Below are positions 17,669 through 28,289 of a stretch of 64,000 nt of DNA, one piece after another (position 1 is the stretch's first letter; each line of letters begins with the position of its first letter). The translations under genes were made by a program, and so were the position numbers. This DNA is from Streptomyces malachitofuscus. Its GTDB lineage: Bacteria; Actinomycetota; Actinomycetes; Streptomycetales; Streptomycetaceae. Location of the stretch: the NCBI RefSeq assembly GCF_014650055.1, contig NZ_BMUF01000005.1:121281-185280 (forward strand). Direction: 5' to 3'. A model generated the notes under the pieces. It did no database searches, was not told the DNA's origin, and saw only the letters and a list, made by a program, of their open reading frames with translations.

Positions 17669-18199
17669 ATGCGCATCTCGAAGCCACTGCTCCGCTCCGG
17701 ACCGGTCGTGGCAGCCGCCGCCGCGCTCGCCCTGACATCGGCCGGACCGGCCGCGGCGGCCGGGATCTCGGTCAGCACCAGCGGGTCGACGGTCTCGGTC
17801 ACCACCAGCGCGTGCACCCAGATCAACGGCAACTGGGGCACCGCATCGCTGCTCAACAGCAGTCAGACGAACTTCTCGCAGGGCCGGCAGGTGGCGCTGT
17901 CGGGGACCAGTGCGGGACAGTCCGCGGCCTGGTCGAACGTCGGCGCGGGCACCTACACGGTGATCGTGGTGTGCTCGAACGGCAACACCGCGGGCACCCA
18001 GGCCGTCGTCGTCACCCCCGCGCCCAGCCCGTCGGTCACTCCCACCGCGTCACCCACCCGCGGAGTGATGGGCGGCCTCGGCGGCGGCTCGACGGACTAC
18101 GGCACGGTCACGCTGGTGGCGGGCGGCTCGCTGGTCGGCACCGGCCTGCTCGCCACGGCCTGGTACCTGCGCCGGCGCGCCAAGCCGCGTCACCTCTAG
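17669..18199 (+). CDS. secreted, C-terminally membrane-anchored hypothetical protein
   Basis: 176 residues. A signal peptide (RSGPVVAAAAALALTSAGPAAAA) is followed by a Ser/Thr-rich beta-type domain (SVSTSGSTVSVTTSACTQING) with two cysteines about 70 residues apart that could form a disulfide. A Pro/Thr/Ser linker (TPAPSPSVTPTASPT), a hydrophobic segment (TVTLVAGGSLVGTGLLATAWYL) and a basic tail (RRRAKPRHL) complete it. The ending resembles a cell-wall or membrane anchor without a classical LPXTG motif. ATG 17669 has GGAAGG upstream. Function not recognised. The gene lies 170 bases downstream of the FN3 lipoprotein gene on the same strand. Confidence 0.8.
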   Translation: MRISKPLLRSGPVVAAAAALALTSAGPAAAAGISVSTSGSTVSVTTSACTQINGNWGTASLLNSSQTNFSQGRQVALSGTSAGQSAAWSNVGAGTYTVIVVCSNGNTAGTQAVVVTPAPSPSVTPTASPTRGVMGGLGGGSTDYGTVTLVAGGSLVGTGLLATAWYLRRRAKPRHL

Positions 18200-18209
18200 G
18201 GCGTCGTCC

Positions 18210-18270
18210 GGATCACGCCGCGGGAGACGGACGGCCCCCTGTCGGCTGCGCCGTGTTCGTGGCGTGATCC
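18210..18270. terminator. inverted repeat between convergent genes
   Basis: GGATCACGCC (18210-18219) and GGCGTGATCC (18261-18270) are perfect 10-base arms separated by 41 bases. They lie just past the stop of the secreted protein and before the convergent PadR gene end, as expected for a transcription-terminating structure. Confidence 0.55.
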
Positions 18271-18362
18271 ACCCGACTCCCCCGCGGTCCGGCGCCGGCC
18301 GCCACCACGTCCGACGCGCTCCGGTCGGGCGGCCGGCGTCGCCACGTCCTCCCGTGCGGCGG

Positions 18363-18938
18363 TCACTCCTCCCGGGCGCCCGGCCGCTCCTGCTCCCCCG
18401 CGCCGGGCAGCCGGGCGAACTCCTCCAGCGCGTGGTCGAGCCACTGGGTCCAGAAGGTCTCCAGATCGATGCCGGCCCGCAGCACCAGGTGCCGCAGCCG
18501 GTCCCGGGGCTCGTCCCTGCCGGGCGGGAAGTCGCGCCGCTCGATCTCCCGGTACGTCTCCAACTGCCGTGCGTGCAAATCCCGGTGGCGGCGCAGATCC
18601 GACTCCAGACCCTCGGTTCCGACCACGGCCGCCGCCCTGAGCCGCAGCAGCATCGCGTCGCGGTGGGGCTTGGGGTCCTGGGACGCGGCGGTCCAGCGGG
18701 CCAGTTCCTCCCGCCCCGCCGGCAGCACCTCGTAGGCCTTCTTCTGCCCCCTGGCCGGCTGCTCGGGGGCCAGGGCCCTGATCAGCCCCTCGGCCTCCAG
18801 CTTCCCGAGCTCGCGATAGATCTGCTGGTGCGTGGCGGACCAGAAGTAGCCGATCGACCTGTCGAACCGGCGGGTCAGCTCCAGCCCCGACGACGGCTTC
18901 TCGAGCAGGGCGGTGAGGATCGCGTGCGGGAGTGACAT
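18363..18938 (-). CDS. PadR-family transcriptional regulator
   Basis: 191-residue regulator. The N-terminal winged helix of the PadR family reads LPHAILTALLEKPSSGLELTRRFDRSIGYFW, then HQQIYRELGKLEAEGLI and the wing GQKKAYEVLPAGREEL. A C-terminal Vir_C-like helical domain follows (about 95-175). It lies 31 bases downstream of the 2,4-dienoyl-CoA reductase gene on the same strand, so the two are probably cotranscribed. A perfect palindrome of the form TGCAACTAGTTGCA upstream of that operon is a good candidate for its operator, implying autoregulation. Confidence 0.9.
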   Translation of the reverse strand: MSLPHAILTALLEKPSSGLELTRRFDRSIGYFWSATHQQIYRELGKLEAEGLIRALAPEQPARGQKKAYEVLPAGREELARWTAASQDPKPHRDAMLLRLRAAAVVGTEGLESDLRRHRDLHARQLETYREIERRDFPPGRDEPRDRLRHLVLRAGIDLETFWTQWLDHALEEFARLPGAGEQERPGAREE

Positions 18939-18969
18939 GGGCTCATCCTAGGGACGGGCCGCGCCTCCC

Positions 18970-21060
<2,091 letters not shown>

Positions 21061-21100
21061 GCGTGACGGAGGGCACAGGGGTCAGCGCGGCGTCAGGGCG

Positions 21101-21472
21101 TCACCCGCTTTCCAAACGGACGTGCAGCTCCTTCTCCTGGTCACCGGGGACCGTGCTCAGGTCGTGCACGGTGAACAGGGAGTCCAGGGTGACGCGGAAC
21201 CGGTCGATCGCCCAGTAGCCGCCGTGCACGTCGGCGTCGACCGACGACGACAGCCGGACCGGGCGGACGCCGCCCTCGTGCGCGTCGGCGACGTCGAACG
21301 TGCCGAGCCACACCGTGGGCCGCGTCTCGTGGAACTCCTCGGGTACGTCGTCCGCGCACCGGTCGGACGCGAAGCACGCGCACAGCGTGTCGAAGACGAT
21401 CCGGGCATCGTCCTTGCTGCATCCGCTGATCTCGACCGAGACGGATTCCGGGTGCGGTTGCCGACTGCCCAT
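21101..21472 (-). CDS. conserved hypothetical actinobacterial protein
   Basis: 123 residues, not recognised as a named family. It is soluble, has no signal or membrane segment, and contains several cysteines (SGCSKDDARIVFDTLCACFASDRCADD) in its first half. Codon-position bias is typical of a real gene. The ATG at 21472 (MGSRQPHPESVSVEI) has AGGAG eight bases upstream and is preferred to an earlier in-frame start at 21523. It lies upstream of the palindrome-controlled fadH operon, on the same strand but separated by the operator region. Confidence 0.6.
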   Translation of the reverse strand: MGSRQPHPESVSVEISGCSKDDARIVFDTLCACFASDRCADDVPEEFHETRPTVWLGTFDVADAHEGGVRPVRLSSSVDADVHGGYWAIDRFRVTLDSLFTVHDLSTVPGDQEKELHVRLESG

Positions 21473-21721
21473 CGTGATCGCTCCTCTCGTGGCCCCTGCC
21501 GTCCCCACCCCCCTACTCCTCACTCAGCAAAGCACTACACGCGCCGGAGCACTACCCGCGCGCCGCTGCCGCGGTGACGACATCGCGGGGTACCCGCCAC
21601 GATGGTGGGAGAAGCTGGAACCGGACGGCAGGAGCGGCGGAAAATAGCCCTCGCGCGCGGTAGAACAAGGGGGGCGGCACGGTGACGGCGTGCCGTGGAA
21701 TCGGCGAAGGCGGGGCGTGGG

Positions 21722-23803
21722 ATGAATGCAGCGGGGCCGGCCCCGGCCGGCGGTGACGGGCCGGTACGGGGGCCGGTGCGTCCCAGCGGGCTGCTCGACG
21801 TGCTGCGCGTGGCCTCGGTGGTCCTGGACACCGAGGGGCGGGTGATGCTGTGGAGTCCGCAGGCCGAGGAACTGTTCGGGTACAGCGCACGGGAGGCGCT
21901 CGGCCAGTACGCCGCCCGGATCATGGTGCACGAGCAGCACCTCGACCTCGTGGTGAAGCTGTTCGCCGATGTCATGCGCACGGGCCGCAGCTGGGCCGGG
22001 GCGTTCCCCATCCGGCGCAAGGACGGCGGCACACGGCTGGTGGAGTTCCGCAACATGCGGCTGCTGGACGAACGGGGCGAGGTGTACGCCCTCGGCCTCG
22101 CCGTGGACCAGTCGACCGTGCGCCGGCTGGAACAGGACGTGGCCCTGTCCACCCGGATCGTCGCCCAGTCCCCCATCGGACTCGCCGTCCTGGACGGCGA
22201 TCTGCGGTACGTGTCGGTGAATCCGGCGCTGGAGCAGATCAACGGCATCCCCGCCGAACAGCACCTGGGCCGCACCATCCGGGAGGTGCTGCCGCTGGTG
22301 GACGCCGACGCGATCGAGGCCGCCGCGCGTCAGGTCCTCGACACCGGCCGGCCCGCCGTCGACCGCGCCACCACCGGCCGTACCCCGGCGGACCCGGACG
22401 AGGACCACGCCTGGTCGGTCTCGCTGTACCGCCTGGAGAACGCGCTCGGCACGGTACTCGGCGTCGCCGTGTCGGTGGTCGACATCACCGAGCAGCACCG
22501 GGCGAGCACCGAGGCCGAGACGGCACGGCGCAGGCTCGCCGTGATCGCCGACGCCTCCGCCCGCATCGGCACCACCCTGGAGCTGGACCGGACCGCCGGT
22601 GAGCTCGCCGACGTGGCCGTGCCGGAACTGGCCGACGCGGCGGCGGTGGACCTGCTCGACGCCGTGGTGCGCGGCCGCCGCAGCACCCTCGGCCCCGCCG
22701 AGCCGGCGATGATCCGGGCGCTGGCGGTGCGCTCGGTGGACACCTCCGACGTACTGCCGGCGGCCGACCCGCCGGGGAAGGTGACCCGGTACGCACCGGA
22801 CCGCCTGATTACCGAGTGCGTACGCACCGGGCTGCCCGTGATGGTGCCGCAGACGAAGGACGAGGACCTGGCGAGGATCGCCCGTTCCCCCGAGGCGGCC
22901 GAACTGCTGGCCCGGGCGGGTGTCCACTCGTACCTGGCCGTGCCGCTGATCGCACGCGGCGAGGTGCTCGGCGCCCTCGACCTCACCCGCACCCGCAACC
23001 CCCGTCCGTTCGACGAGGACGACCTGCTGCTCGCCCGGGAGCTGGCCTCCCGCGCGGCCGTGCAGATCGACAACGCCCGCTGGTACCAGAATGCCCGCGA
23101 CACCGCCCTCACCCTGCAGCGGAGTCTGCTGCCGAGCCATCCGCCGGTGACGGGCGGGCTCGAGGTCGCCTCCCGCTACCAGCCGGCCGGAGCCACCAGC
23201 GAGGTGGGCGGCGACTGGTTCGACGTGATCCCGCTGGGGGACGACAGGACGGCCCTCGTCGTGGGGGACGTGATGGGCAGCGGTATCCCCGCCGCGGCCA
23301 CCATGGGCCGGCTGCGCACGGCCACCCACACCCTCGCCTCCCTCGGCCTCGATCCCGCCGTGCTCCTGGACCACCTGGACCGGATCACCGGCGGACTGGA
23401 CCAGGCGATCGCCACCTGTGTCTACGCCGTGCACGACCCCCGCGAGCGGCAGTGCGTCATCGCCAACGCCGGACATCTGCCGCCGGCCCGGGTGCGGGCC
23501 GGTCACCCGCCCGAGCTGCTCGATCTGCCCACCGGGGTGCCGCTGGGGGTGGGCGGGGTCGCGTTCTCCACGACCACCGTCGAGCTGGAGCCCGGCGACC
23601 GGCTGGTGTTCTACACCGACGGTCTCGTCGAGACGCGCCGGCACCCGCTGGACGAGCGCCTGGACCGGCTGCTCACGCTGCTGGACCGCCCCGGACACTC
23701 CCTCGAGGAGGTCTGCGACCTGCTGCTGCGCACGCTGCACGAACCCGACAACTTCGACGACGTCGCCCTGCTGATCGCGCGGGCGACGACGCCGGGCGGC
23801 TGA
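21722..23803 (+). CDS. PAS-PAS-GAF SpoIIE-type protein phosphatase
   Basis: 693-residue soluble phosphatase. Two PAS domains (about 20-135, VVLDTEGRVMLWSPQAEELFGYSAREALG; about 150-265, LAVLDGDLRYVSVNPALEQINGI) are followed by a GAF domain (about 275-450) and a SpoIIE/PP2C catalytic domain (about 465-690). The metal-binding motifs are GGDWFDV, VGDVMGSGI and DDVALL, and FYTDGLVETR is present. It has no HATPase module, unlike the symporter fusion at 2529-6089, whose PAS-GAF-PP2C part it closely resembles. It would dephosphorylate anti-sigma antagonists in response to signals sensed by PAS/GAF. ATG 21722 is chosen over a GTG 27 bases upstream, which lacks a ribosome site. Confidence 0.9.
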   Translation: MNAAGPAPAGGDGPVRGPVRPSGLLDVLRVASVVLDTEGRVMLWSPQAEELFGYSAREALGQYAARIMVHEQHLDLVVKLFADVMRTGRSWAGAFPIRRKDGGTRLVEFRNMRLLDERGEVYALGLAVDQSTVRRLEQDVALSTRIVAQSPIGLAVLDGDLRYVSVNPALEQINGIPAEQHLGRTIREVLPLVDADAIEAAARQVLDTGRPAVDRATTGRTPADPDEDHAWSVSLYRLENALGTVLGVAVSVVDITEQHRASTEAETARRRLAVIADASARIGTTLELDRTAGELADVAVPELADAAAVDLLDAVVRGRRSTLGPAEPAMIRALAVRSVDTSDVLPAADPPGKVTRYAPDRLITECVRTGLPVMVPQTKDEDLARIARSPEAAELLARAGVHSYLAVPLIARGEVLGALDLTRTRNPRPFDEDDLLLARELASRAAVQIDNARWYQNARDTALTLQRSLLPSHPPVTGGLEVASRYQPAGATSEVGGDWFDVIPLGDDRTALVVGDVMGSGIPAAATMGRLRTATHTLASLGLDPAVLLDHLDRITGGLDQAIATCVYAVHDPRERQCVIANAGHLPPARVRAGHPPELLDLPTGVPLGVGGVAFSTTTVELEPGDRLVFYTDGLVETRRHPLDERLDRLLTLLDRPGHSLEEVCDLLLRTLHEPDNFDDVALLIARATTPGG

Positions 23804-23839
23804 GCGCGCCTGGCGGACCGATGCGCCGGGCGCTTCCGC

Positions 23840-24706
23840 TCACGAGATGCGCTTCTCCGTCATGGCACCGATCACGACATGGGCGTGGCGCTCCTCGCAG
23901 ACGGCCAGACGGGGCCGCAGGCCGGCTTCCGCGAAGGCGTCCACGGCGGCGGAGGCCTGCCGGCTGCTGGTCTCCACCAGGAGACAGCCGCCGGGCGCCA
24001 GCCAGCCCGGCGCCTCGGCGGCGACCCGGCGCAGCACGTCGAGGCCGTCCGCGCCGCCGTCGAGCGCGACGCGCGGCTCGTGGACGCGGGCCTCGGGGGG
24101 CAGCAGACCGATCTCGTCGCTCGGCACGTACGGCACGTTCGCCGCGAGGATGTCGACACGGCCCCGCAGTCCCCCGGGGAGCGCGTCGAACAGGTCCCCC
24201 TCGTGGACCTGTCCGCCGAGGGCGGCGACATTGCGGCGGGCGCAGCGCACGGCGGCCGGGTCGATGTCGGCCGCGTGCAGTTCCGCTCCGCCGAGTGCGG
24301 CCGCCAGGGCCGCGCCGACGGCGCCCGAGCCGCAGCACAGGTCCACGACGACGGTGGCGCGGGGCGGCCGGGGCTGCGCCTCGGTCAGGGCCTGTTCCAC
24401 GAGGAACTCGGTGCGTCGGCGGGGGACGAAGACACCTGGTTCCACGGTGACGCGCCGACCGTGGAACTCCGCCCAGCCGACGACGAGTTCCAGGGGCAGC
24501 CCGGCTGTCCTGCGTTCGACCATCGCGGTGATGTCCCGCGCGGTCGGCGCGGCAGCGATGATCAACTCGGCCTCGTCCTCGGCGAAGACGCATCCGGCGG
24601 CGCGGAGTGCCGCCGCGACGGCGTCCGGGGAGGGCGGCGAGGAGGGGTGGGGGACGGGCGAGGGCTCCGGGAGGAGTGAGGAGGGTTCGGACGGGGTGTG
24701 CGGCAA
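23840..24706 (-). CDS. putative protein N5-glutamine methyltransferase (HemK/PrmC-like)
   Basis: About 288 residues. A SAM-binding Rossmann domain has motif I VVVDLCCGSGAVGAALA, acidic loop LHAADIDPAAVRCARRN and the substrate motif AANVPYVPSDEIGLLP, in which NVPY replaces the classical NPPY. EPGVFVPRRRTEFLVEQAL precedes it, as in HemK-family proteins. This variant group is separate from the PrmC that modifies release factors, so the target protein is unknown. Start is uncertain: TTG at 24706 (AAAGG upstream) fits the family's length; the frame is open much further upstream but looks non-coding. The N-terminal 30 residues are Pro/Ser-rich. Confidence 0.8.
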   Translation of the reverse strand: MPHTPSEPSSLLPEPSPVPHPSSPPSPDAVAAALRAAGCVFAEDEAELIIAAAPTARDITAMVERRTAGLPLELVVGWAEFHGRRVTVEPGVFVPRRRTEFLVEQALTEAQPRPPRATVVVDLCCGSGAVGAALAAALGGAELHAADIDPAAVRCARRNVAALGGQVHEGDLFDALPGGLRGRVDILAANVPYVPSDEIGLLPPEARVHEPRVALDGGADGLDVLRRVAAEAPGWLAPGGCLLVETSSRQASAAVDAFAEAGLRPRLAVCEERHAHVVIGAMTEKRIS

Positions 24707-24968
24707 GGGACTGGGGCCTTTCGGGAGCCGAAGGGCGCTCTCGTGGTCACCTGCTGCCGAGGGACCGTGTCGCTTCGAGGTGTGAGCACCCGACCTGACA
24801 AGCGGTAATGGGTCCCACCTCCCTCGATGTCCGTGGCTGGGTCGGTCCGCAGCCGGACGGCCACAGTACCCGACGATCTCCGCCTGTACGGTGCGATCCG
24901 AGGTGAGTGGCCCGGCGGCCCGGCCTCGATGACGTCGGGACACCGCGTACGGTTGAACGCGGAAAGAC

Positions 24969-25604
24969 TTGAGTACCAGCAACGGAATCGCCGATCACGT
25001 GAACATCACCCGAGGCTTCACCGGCCGCCCCCGTGTGGACAATCCCGGACTGCCGCCCGGCCAGTACGACGCGCGCGACGAATGGCCCGTCCTGTCCGCC
25101 GAGGTCACCCCCGACCTCGCGCCCGCGGACTGGACCTTTCGGATCGACGGGCTGGTCGCGGAGCCCCGGACCTGGGACTGGGAGCGGGCGCACGCGCTGC
25201 CGGCCTCGTCGTACGAGGGTGCCATCCACTGTGTGACGAGCTGGTCGAAGTTCGGGGTGCGGTTCGGCGGGGTGTCGCTCGACGCGTTCTTGGATGTGGT
25301 GCGCCCCCATGCGTCGGCCACACATGTGGTCGCCTACGCGCACACCGGTTACACCACCAGCCTGCCGCTCGCCGACGTGACCGGCGGCCGGGCCTGGATC
25401 GCCTGGGAGTACGACGGCCGGCCTCTCCCGGCCGAGCACGGCGGTCCGGCGCGGCTGCTGGTGCCGCATCTGTACTTCTGGAAGAGCGCCAAGTGGATCG
25501 CGGGACTGCGGCTCCTCGACCACGACGAGCCGGGGTTCTGGGAGGGCAACGGCTACCATCCGCGCGGCAATCCCTGGGAGGAGCAGCGGTACTCCGGTGA
25601 CTGA
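24969..25604 (+). CDS. sulfite-oxidase-like molybdopterin oxidoreductase
   Basis: 211-residue molybdopterin-binding (oxidored_molyb) domain protein of the YedY/sulfite-oxidase fold. The molybdenum-ligating cysteine is in EGAIHCVTSWSKFGVRFGGV near residue 87, and TGYTTSLPLADV, PHLYFWKSAKWIAGL and FWEGNGYHPRGNPW are typical of small cytoplasmic homologues. There is no Tat signal or dimerisation domain, so it probably acts in the cytoplasm. The next gene, a ferredoxin-reductase-like flavoprotein, overlaps by eight bases and is the likely electron partner. TTG 24969 has GGAAAG upstream; GTG 25000 is an alternative start. Substrate unknown. Confidence 0.87.
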   Translation: MSTSNGIADHVNITRGFTGRPRVDNPGLPPGQYDARDEWPVLSAEVTPDLAPADWTFRIDGLVAEPRTWDWERAHALPASSYEGAIHCVTSWSKFGVRFGGVSLDAFLDVVRPHASATHVVAYAHTGYTTSLPLADVTGGRAWIAWEYDGRPLPAEHGGPARLLVPHLYFWKSAKWIAGLRLLDHDEPGFWEGNGYHPRGNPWEEQRYSGD

Positions 25605-26361
25605 GGTGATGCAGCGGTTCTCTCCGCCCACGCGGTTCGCCGTGCCCGGGCGCATCGGGGTGAGCGAGCAGACGGCCTCCGTGTGGCACACGGCCACGCT
25701 GACGGAGATCCGCCGCGAGACCCCGCGTGCGTCGAGCTTCCGGTTCGCGGTGCCCGGCTGGCCGGGGCATGTTCCCGGTCAGCATCTGATGCTGCGGCTG
25801 ACCGCCGAGGACGGCTATGTGGCGCAACGCCACTACTCGATCGCGTCGGCACCGGACGACTCCGGACACGTCGAGCTGACGCTGGACCACGTGGAGGGCG
25901 GCGAGGTCTCGGGCTGGTTCCACACGGTGGCCCGTCCCGGGGACCGGATCGAGGTGCGCGGTCCGCTCAGCGGCTTCTTCGCCTGGCCGGGCGACCGGCC
26001 CGCGCTGCTGGTGGGCGCCGGCTCCGGTGTGGTCCCCCTCATGTCGATGGTGCGGCACCACCGGGCGCGGGACATGAGGCTGCCGCTTCGGCTGCTGGTG
26101 TCGGCCCGATCTCCCGAGGAGCTGATCTACGCGCGCGAGCTCGGCGCGGAGACCACTCCCGTGTTCACCCGGAGCGCACCGGAGGGTGTGCCGGTGGGAC
26201 GTATGGCAGCCGCACATGTGGCGCCGTTCCTGGAGCGGCAGCCTGTTGGCGGGTGGGAGGCCTATGTGTGCGGGTCCAACTCCTTTGCCGAGCATGCCTC
26301 CAGGCTGTTGGTGGCGGCGGGTCAGCCCGTGGAGCGGATTCGGATCGAGCGTTTCGGCTGA
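25597..26361 (+). CDS. FAD/NAD(P)-binding ferredoxin reductase-like oxidoreductase
   Basis: 254-residue flavoprotein of the ferredoxin-NADP reductase family. FAD-binding motif RHYSIASAPDDSG (RxYS) is near residue 78 and the NAD(P)-binding glycine motif is LLVGAGSGVVPLMSMVRH near residue 130. The C-terminus ends GWEAYVCGSNSFAE..RIRIERFG with the usual C-G-S nucleotide motif. There is no 2Fe-2S domain. Its GTG start overlaps the end of the molybdopterin oxidoreductase gene by eight bases, indicating coupled translation and a two-protein redox system that links NAD(P)H to the molybdoenzyme. Confidence 0.9.
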   Translation: MTEVMQRFSPPTRFAVPGRIGVSEQTASVWHTATLTEIRRETPRASSFRFAVPGWPGHVPGQHLMLRLTAEDGYVAQRHYSIASAPDDSGHVELTLDHVEGGEVSGWFHTVARPGDRIEVRGPLSGFFAWPGDRPALLVGAGSGVVPLMSMVRHHRARDMRLPLRLLVSARSPEELIYARELGAETTPVFTRSAPEGVPVGRMAAAHVAPFLERQPVGGWEAYVCGSNSFAEHASRLLVAAGQPVERIRIERFG

Positions 26362-26445
26362 GTGGGCGTTTCGGCTGAGTAGCGGCGGGGACCCGGGCGC
26401 GGTTGTCCGGTGAGGGTTCTCTGGTGCGGCGGCAGGGAGGTCGAG

Positions 26446-27027
26446 ATGCGAACCCGAGTGCTGCGCCGGCGCCGGCGCAGTGCGCTGTGCCGACGGTCGG
26501 ACGTCGTGGAGGAGTGGGCGGCGCTGTCCGCAGCCGTGGTGTTGTGTCTGGTGGCACCGCTGGTAGGGGTGCTCACCGCCCGGTGGGCGCACGGCGAGGC
26601 CCGGGCGACCGCGGTCGAGCAGCGCGCCGAGCGCCAGCGGGTGCGCGTCGAGGTCGTGGAACGGCCGGTGGGTGCCCGGACCTCGTCCGAGGCGGGCTCG
26701 CGGCACGTGTTCCGCGCGCCCGTGCGCTGGTCCGAGCCGGGCGAGGGCCCGCGCTCCGCCGTCGCCCGCGTTCCGGCGGACGCGCGCGCCGGTGACGTTG
26801 TGCATGTGTGGTTCGACTCCAGGGGGCGCGCCGTGCCGCCGCCGGTCGACGACGCCTCGGTGTGGCAGTACGGCATCGGCATGGGGACCGGCGCGGCGGG
26901 GGGCACGGCGGCCGTCGCGCTGCTCGTCCGCCACACGGTGCGCCGGGTGACGATGCGCCGCAGGCTGGCGGAGTGGGACCGGGCGTGGGCCCGTACGGAG
27001 CCGGAGTGGACGCACCGGGGGGCGTGA
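26446..27027 (+). CDS. Rv1733c-like two-helix membrane protein
   Basis: 193-residue protein resembling the Rv1733c family of actinobacteria. It has a basic N-terminus (RTRVLRRRRRSALCRR), one hydrophobic segment near residues 35-58 (ALSAAVVLCLVAPLVGVLTA), an extracytoplasmic region of about 85 residues with an OB-like pattern (DARAGDVVHVWFDSRGR), and a second hydrophobic segment near 140-165 (GIGMGTGAAGGTAAVALLV). Function is not known for the family. ATG 26446 has GGGAGG five bases upstream and is preferred to a GTG 36 bases earlier. It lies 84 bases after the flavoprotein gene. Confidence 0.82.
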   Translation: MRTRVLRRRRRSALCRRSDVVEEWAALSAAVVLCLVAPLVGVLTARWAHGEARATAVEQRAERQRVRVEVVERPVGARTSSEAGSRHVFRAPVRWSEPGEGPRSAVARVPADARAGDVVHVWFDSRGRAVPPPVDDASVWQYGIGMGTGAAGGTAAVALLVRHTVRRVTMRRRLAEWDRAWARTEPEWTHRGA

Positions 27028-27171
27028 AGGCCGGGCGGTGTCGGCGCCCTCTGAGGCAACCGCTTTCTGTGGCGTTCACCTGGGGTTTTGCATGAGGGTT
27101 CTGGCGGTGTGGCGGGGAGTCCGCGTACGGTGTCATCGCTTCGCACTGTCTCTTCACGAAGGCGGTTCCTG

Positions 27172-28140
27172 ATGGCCCGGTTCGACCTTCCGCTCGATCA
27201 ACTGCGCGAGTACCGCAGCGTGTCCACGGCGCCCGAGGACTTCGACGCGTTCTGGTCCAAGACGCTCGGGGAAGCGCGTGCGCACGACCTCGACGCGCGT
27301 TTCGAGCCGGTCGACACGGGATTGTCGACGGTGCGGGTCTTCGACGTCACGTTCGCGGGGTTCGGCGGTCACCCCGTCAAGGGCTGGCTGACCCTGCCCG
27401 CCGACGCCGACGCCCCGCTGCCGCTGGTGGTGGAGTTCATCGGGTACGGAGGCGGCCGCGGGCTGCCCCACGAGCATCTGCTGTGGGCGTCCACGGGCCG
27501 GGCCCACTTCGTCATGGACACCCGCGGGCAGGGCAGCGCCTGGGGTGCCGGCGGCGGTACCGCCGATCCGGTGGGCGGCGCTCCCGCGTACCCCGGGTTC
27601 ATGACGCGCGGGATCGACGCGCCCGAGAACTACTACTACCGCCGGGTGTTCACGGACGCCGTGCGCGCGGTGGAGGCGGCGCGATCGCATCCGCTGACCG
27701 ACGCGAGCCGTACCGTCGCCGTGGGGGCCAGCCAGGGCGGGGGGATCACCCTCGCGGTGGGCGGTCTCGTTCCGGACCTCGCGGGTGTCGCGCCGGACGT
27801 GCCGTTCCTGTGCGACTTCCCGCGCGCCACGACACTCACCGACCGGCATCCGTATCGGGAGGTCGGCCTCTACCTGAAGACGCATCGTGGGCGCTTCGAG
27901 GATGCGCTGCGCACCCTGTCGTACTTCGACGGCGTGCACTTCGCCGCGCGCGGGAGCGCTCCTGCGCTCTTCTCGGCCGCCCTGGAGGACCAGACCTGCC
28001 CGCCGTCGACGGTGTTCGGCGCCTTCAACGCCTGGGCGCACGAGGACAAGACCATCGAGGTGTACGACTTCAACGACCACGAAGGTGGTGGGCCGTTCCA
28101 GGAGGCGGCCAAGCTGCGCTGGATGCGTTCGTACATCTGA
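27172..28140 (+). CDS. acetylxylan esterase / cephalosporin-C deacetylase family
   Basis: 322-residue alpha/beta-hydrolase of carbohydrate esterase family 7. The nucleophile motif is VAVGASQGGGITLAVGG (Ser near residue 185). FIGYGGGRGLPHEH, DTRGQGSAWG and the catalytic Asp/His region EDQTCPPSTVFGAFNAW...NDHEGGG are all conserved. No signal peptide, as in other CE7 enzymes, which deacetylate short xylo-oligosaccharides inside the cell. A GntR-type regulator with a DasR-like site follows 150 bases downstream. ATG 27172 follows a GAAGG site. Confidence 0.92.
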   Translation: MARFDLPLDQLREYRSVSTAPEDFDAFWSKTLGEARAHDLDARFEPVDTGLSTVRVFDVTFAGFGGHPVKGWLTLPADADAPLPLVVEFIGYGGGRGLPHEHLLWASTGRAHFVMDTRGQGSAWGAGGGTADPVGGAPAYPGFMTRGIDAPENYYYRRVFTDAVRAVEAARSHPLTDASRTVAVGASQGGGITLAVGGLVPDLAGVAPDVPFLCDFPRATTLTDRHPYREVGLYLKTHRGRFEDALRTLSYFDGVHFAARGSAPALFSAALEDQTCPPSTVFGAFNAWAHEDKTIEVYDFNDHEGGGPFQEAAKLRWMRSYI

Positions 28141-28211
28141 CGGGTCGTCAGGGGGGGGTGGGAAGTGTGGACCGAATGGTTCCGGCCGAAGTGCCGGGCC
28201 GGCCTTCCCTG

Positions 28212-28247
28212 GTGGTGTAGACCAATGCTAGAAGTGGTGGCCCAATG
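28212..28247. promoter_or_regulatory. DasR/GntR-type operator with a second related half-site pair
   Basis: TGGTGTAGACCA (28213-28224) matches the DasR-responsive-element core TGGTCTAGACCA at 11 of 12 positions. It sits in GTGGTG-TAGA-CCAATG; a second, shorter copy GTGGTG-GC-CCAATG follows at 28234-28247. Together they lie 43-78 bases upstream of the GntR start at 28290, a suitable place for autoregulation by that GntR protein or control by DasR. Confidence 0.65.
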
Positions 28248-28289
28248 AGCCCACGCGGCTACGGAACGTCACCAACAGGAGGGCGCGGC

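Noticed and set aside
21524..23740. 738-codon frame antisense to the PAS-PAS-GAF phosphatase
   Set aside because: Composition is typical of antisense translation in high-GC DNA (His/Gly/Gln/Arg-rich), with no recognisable domain, while the plus strand carries the full phosphatase.
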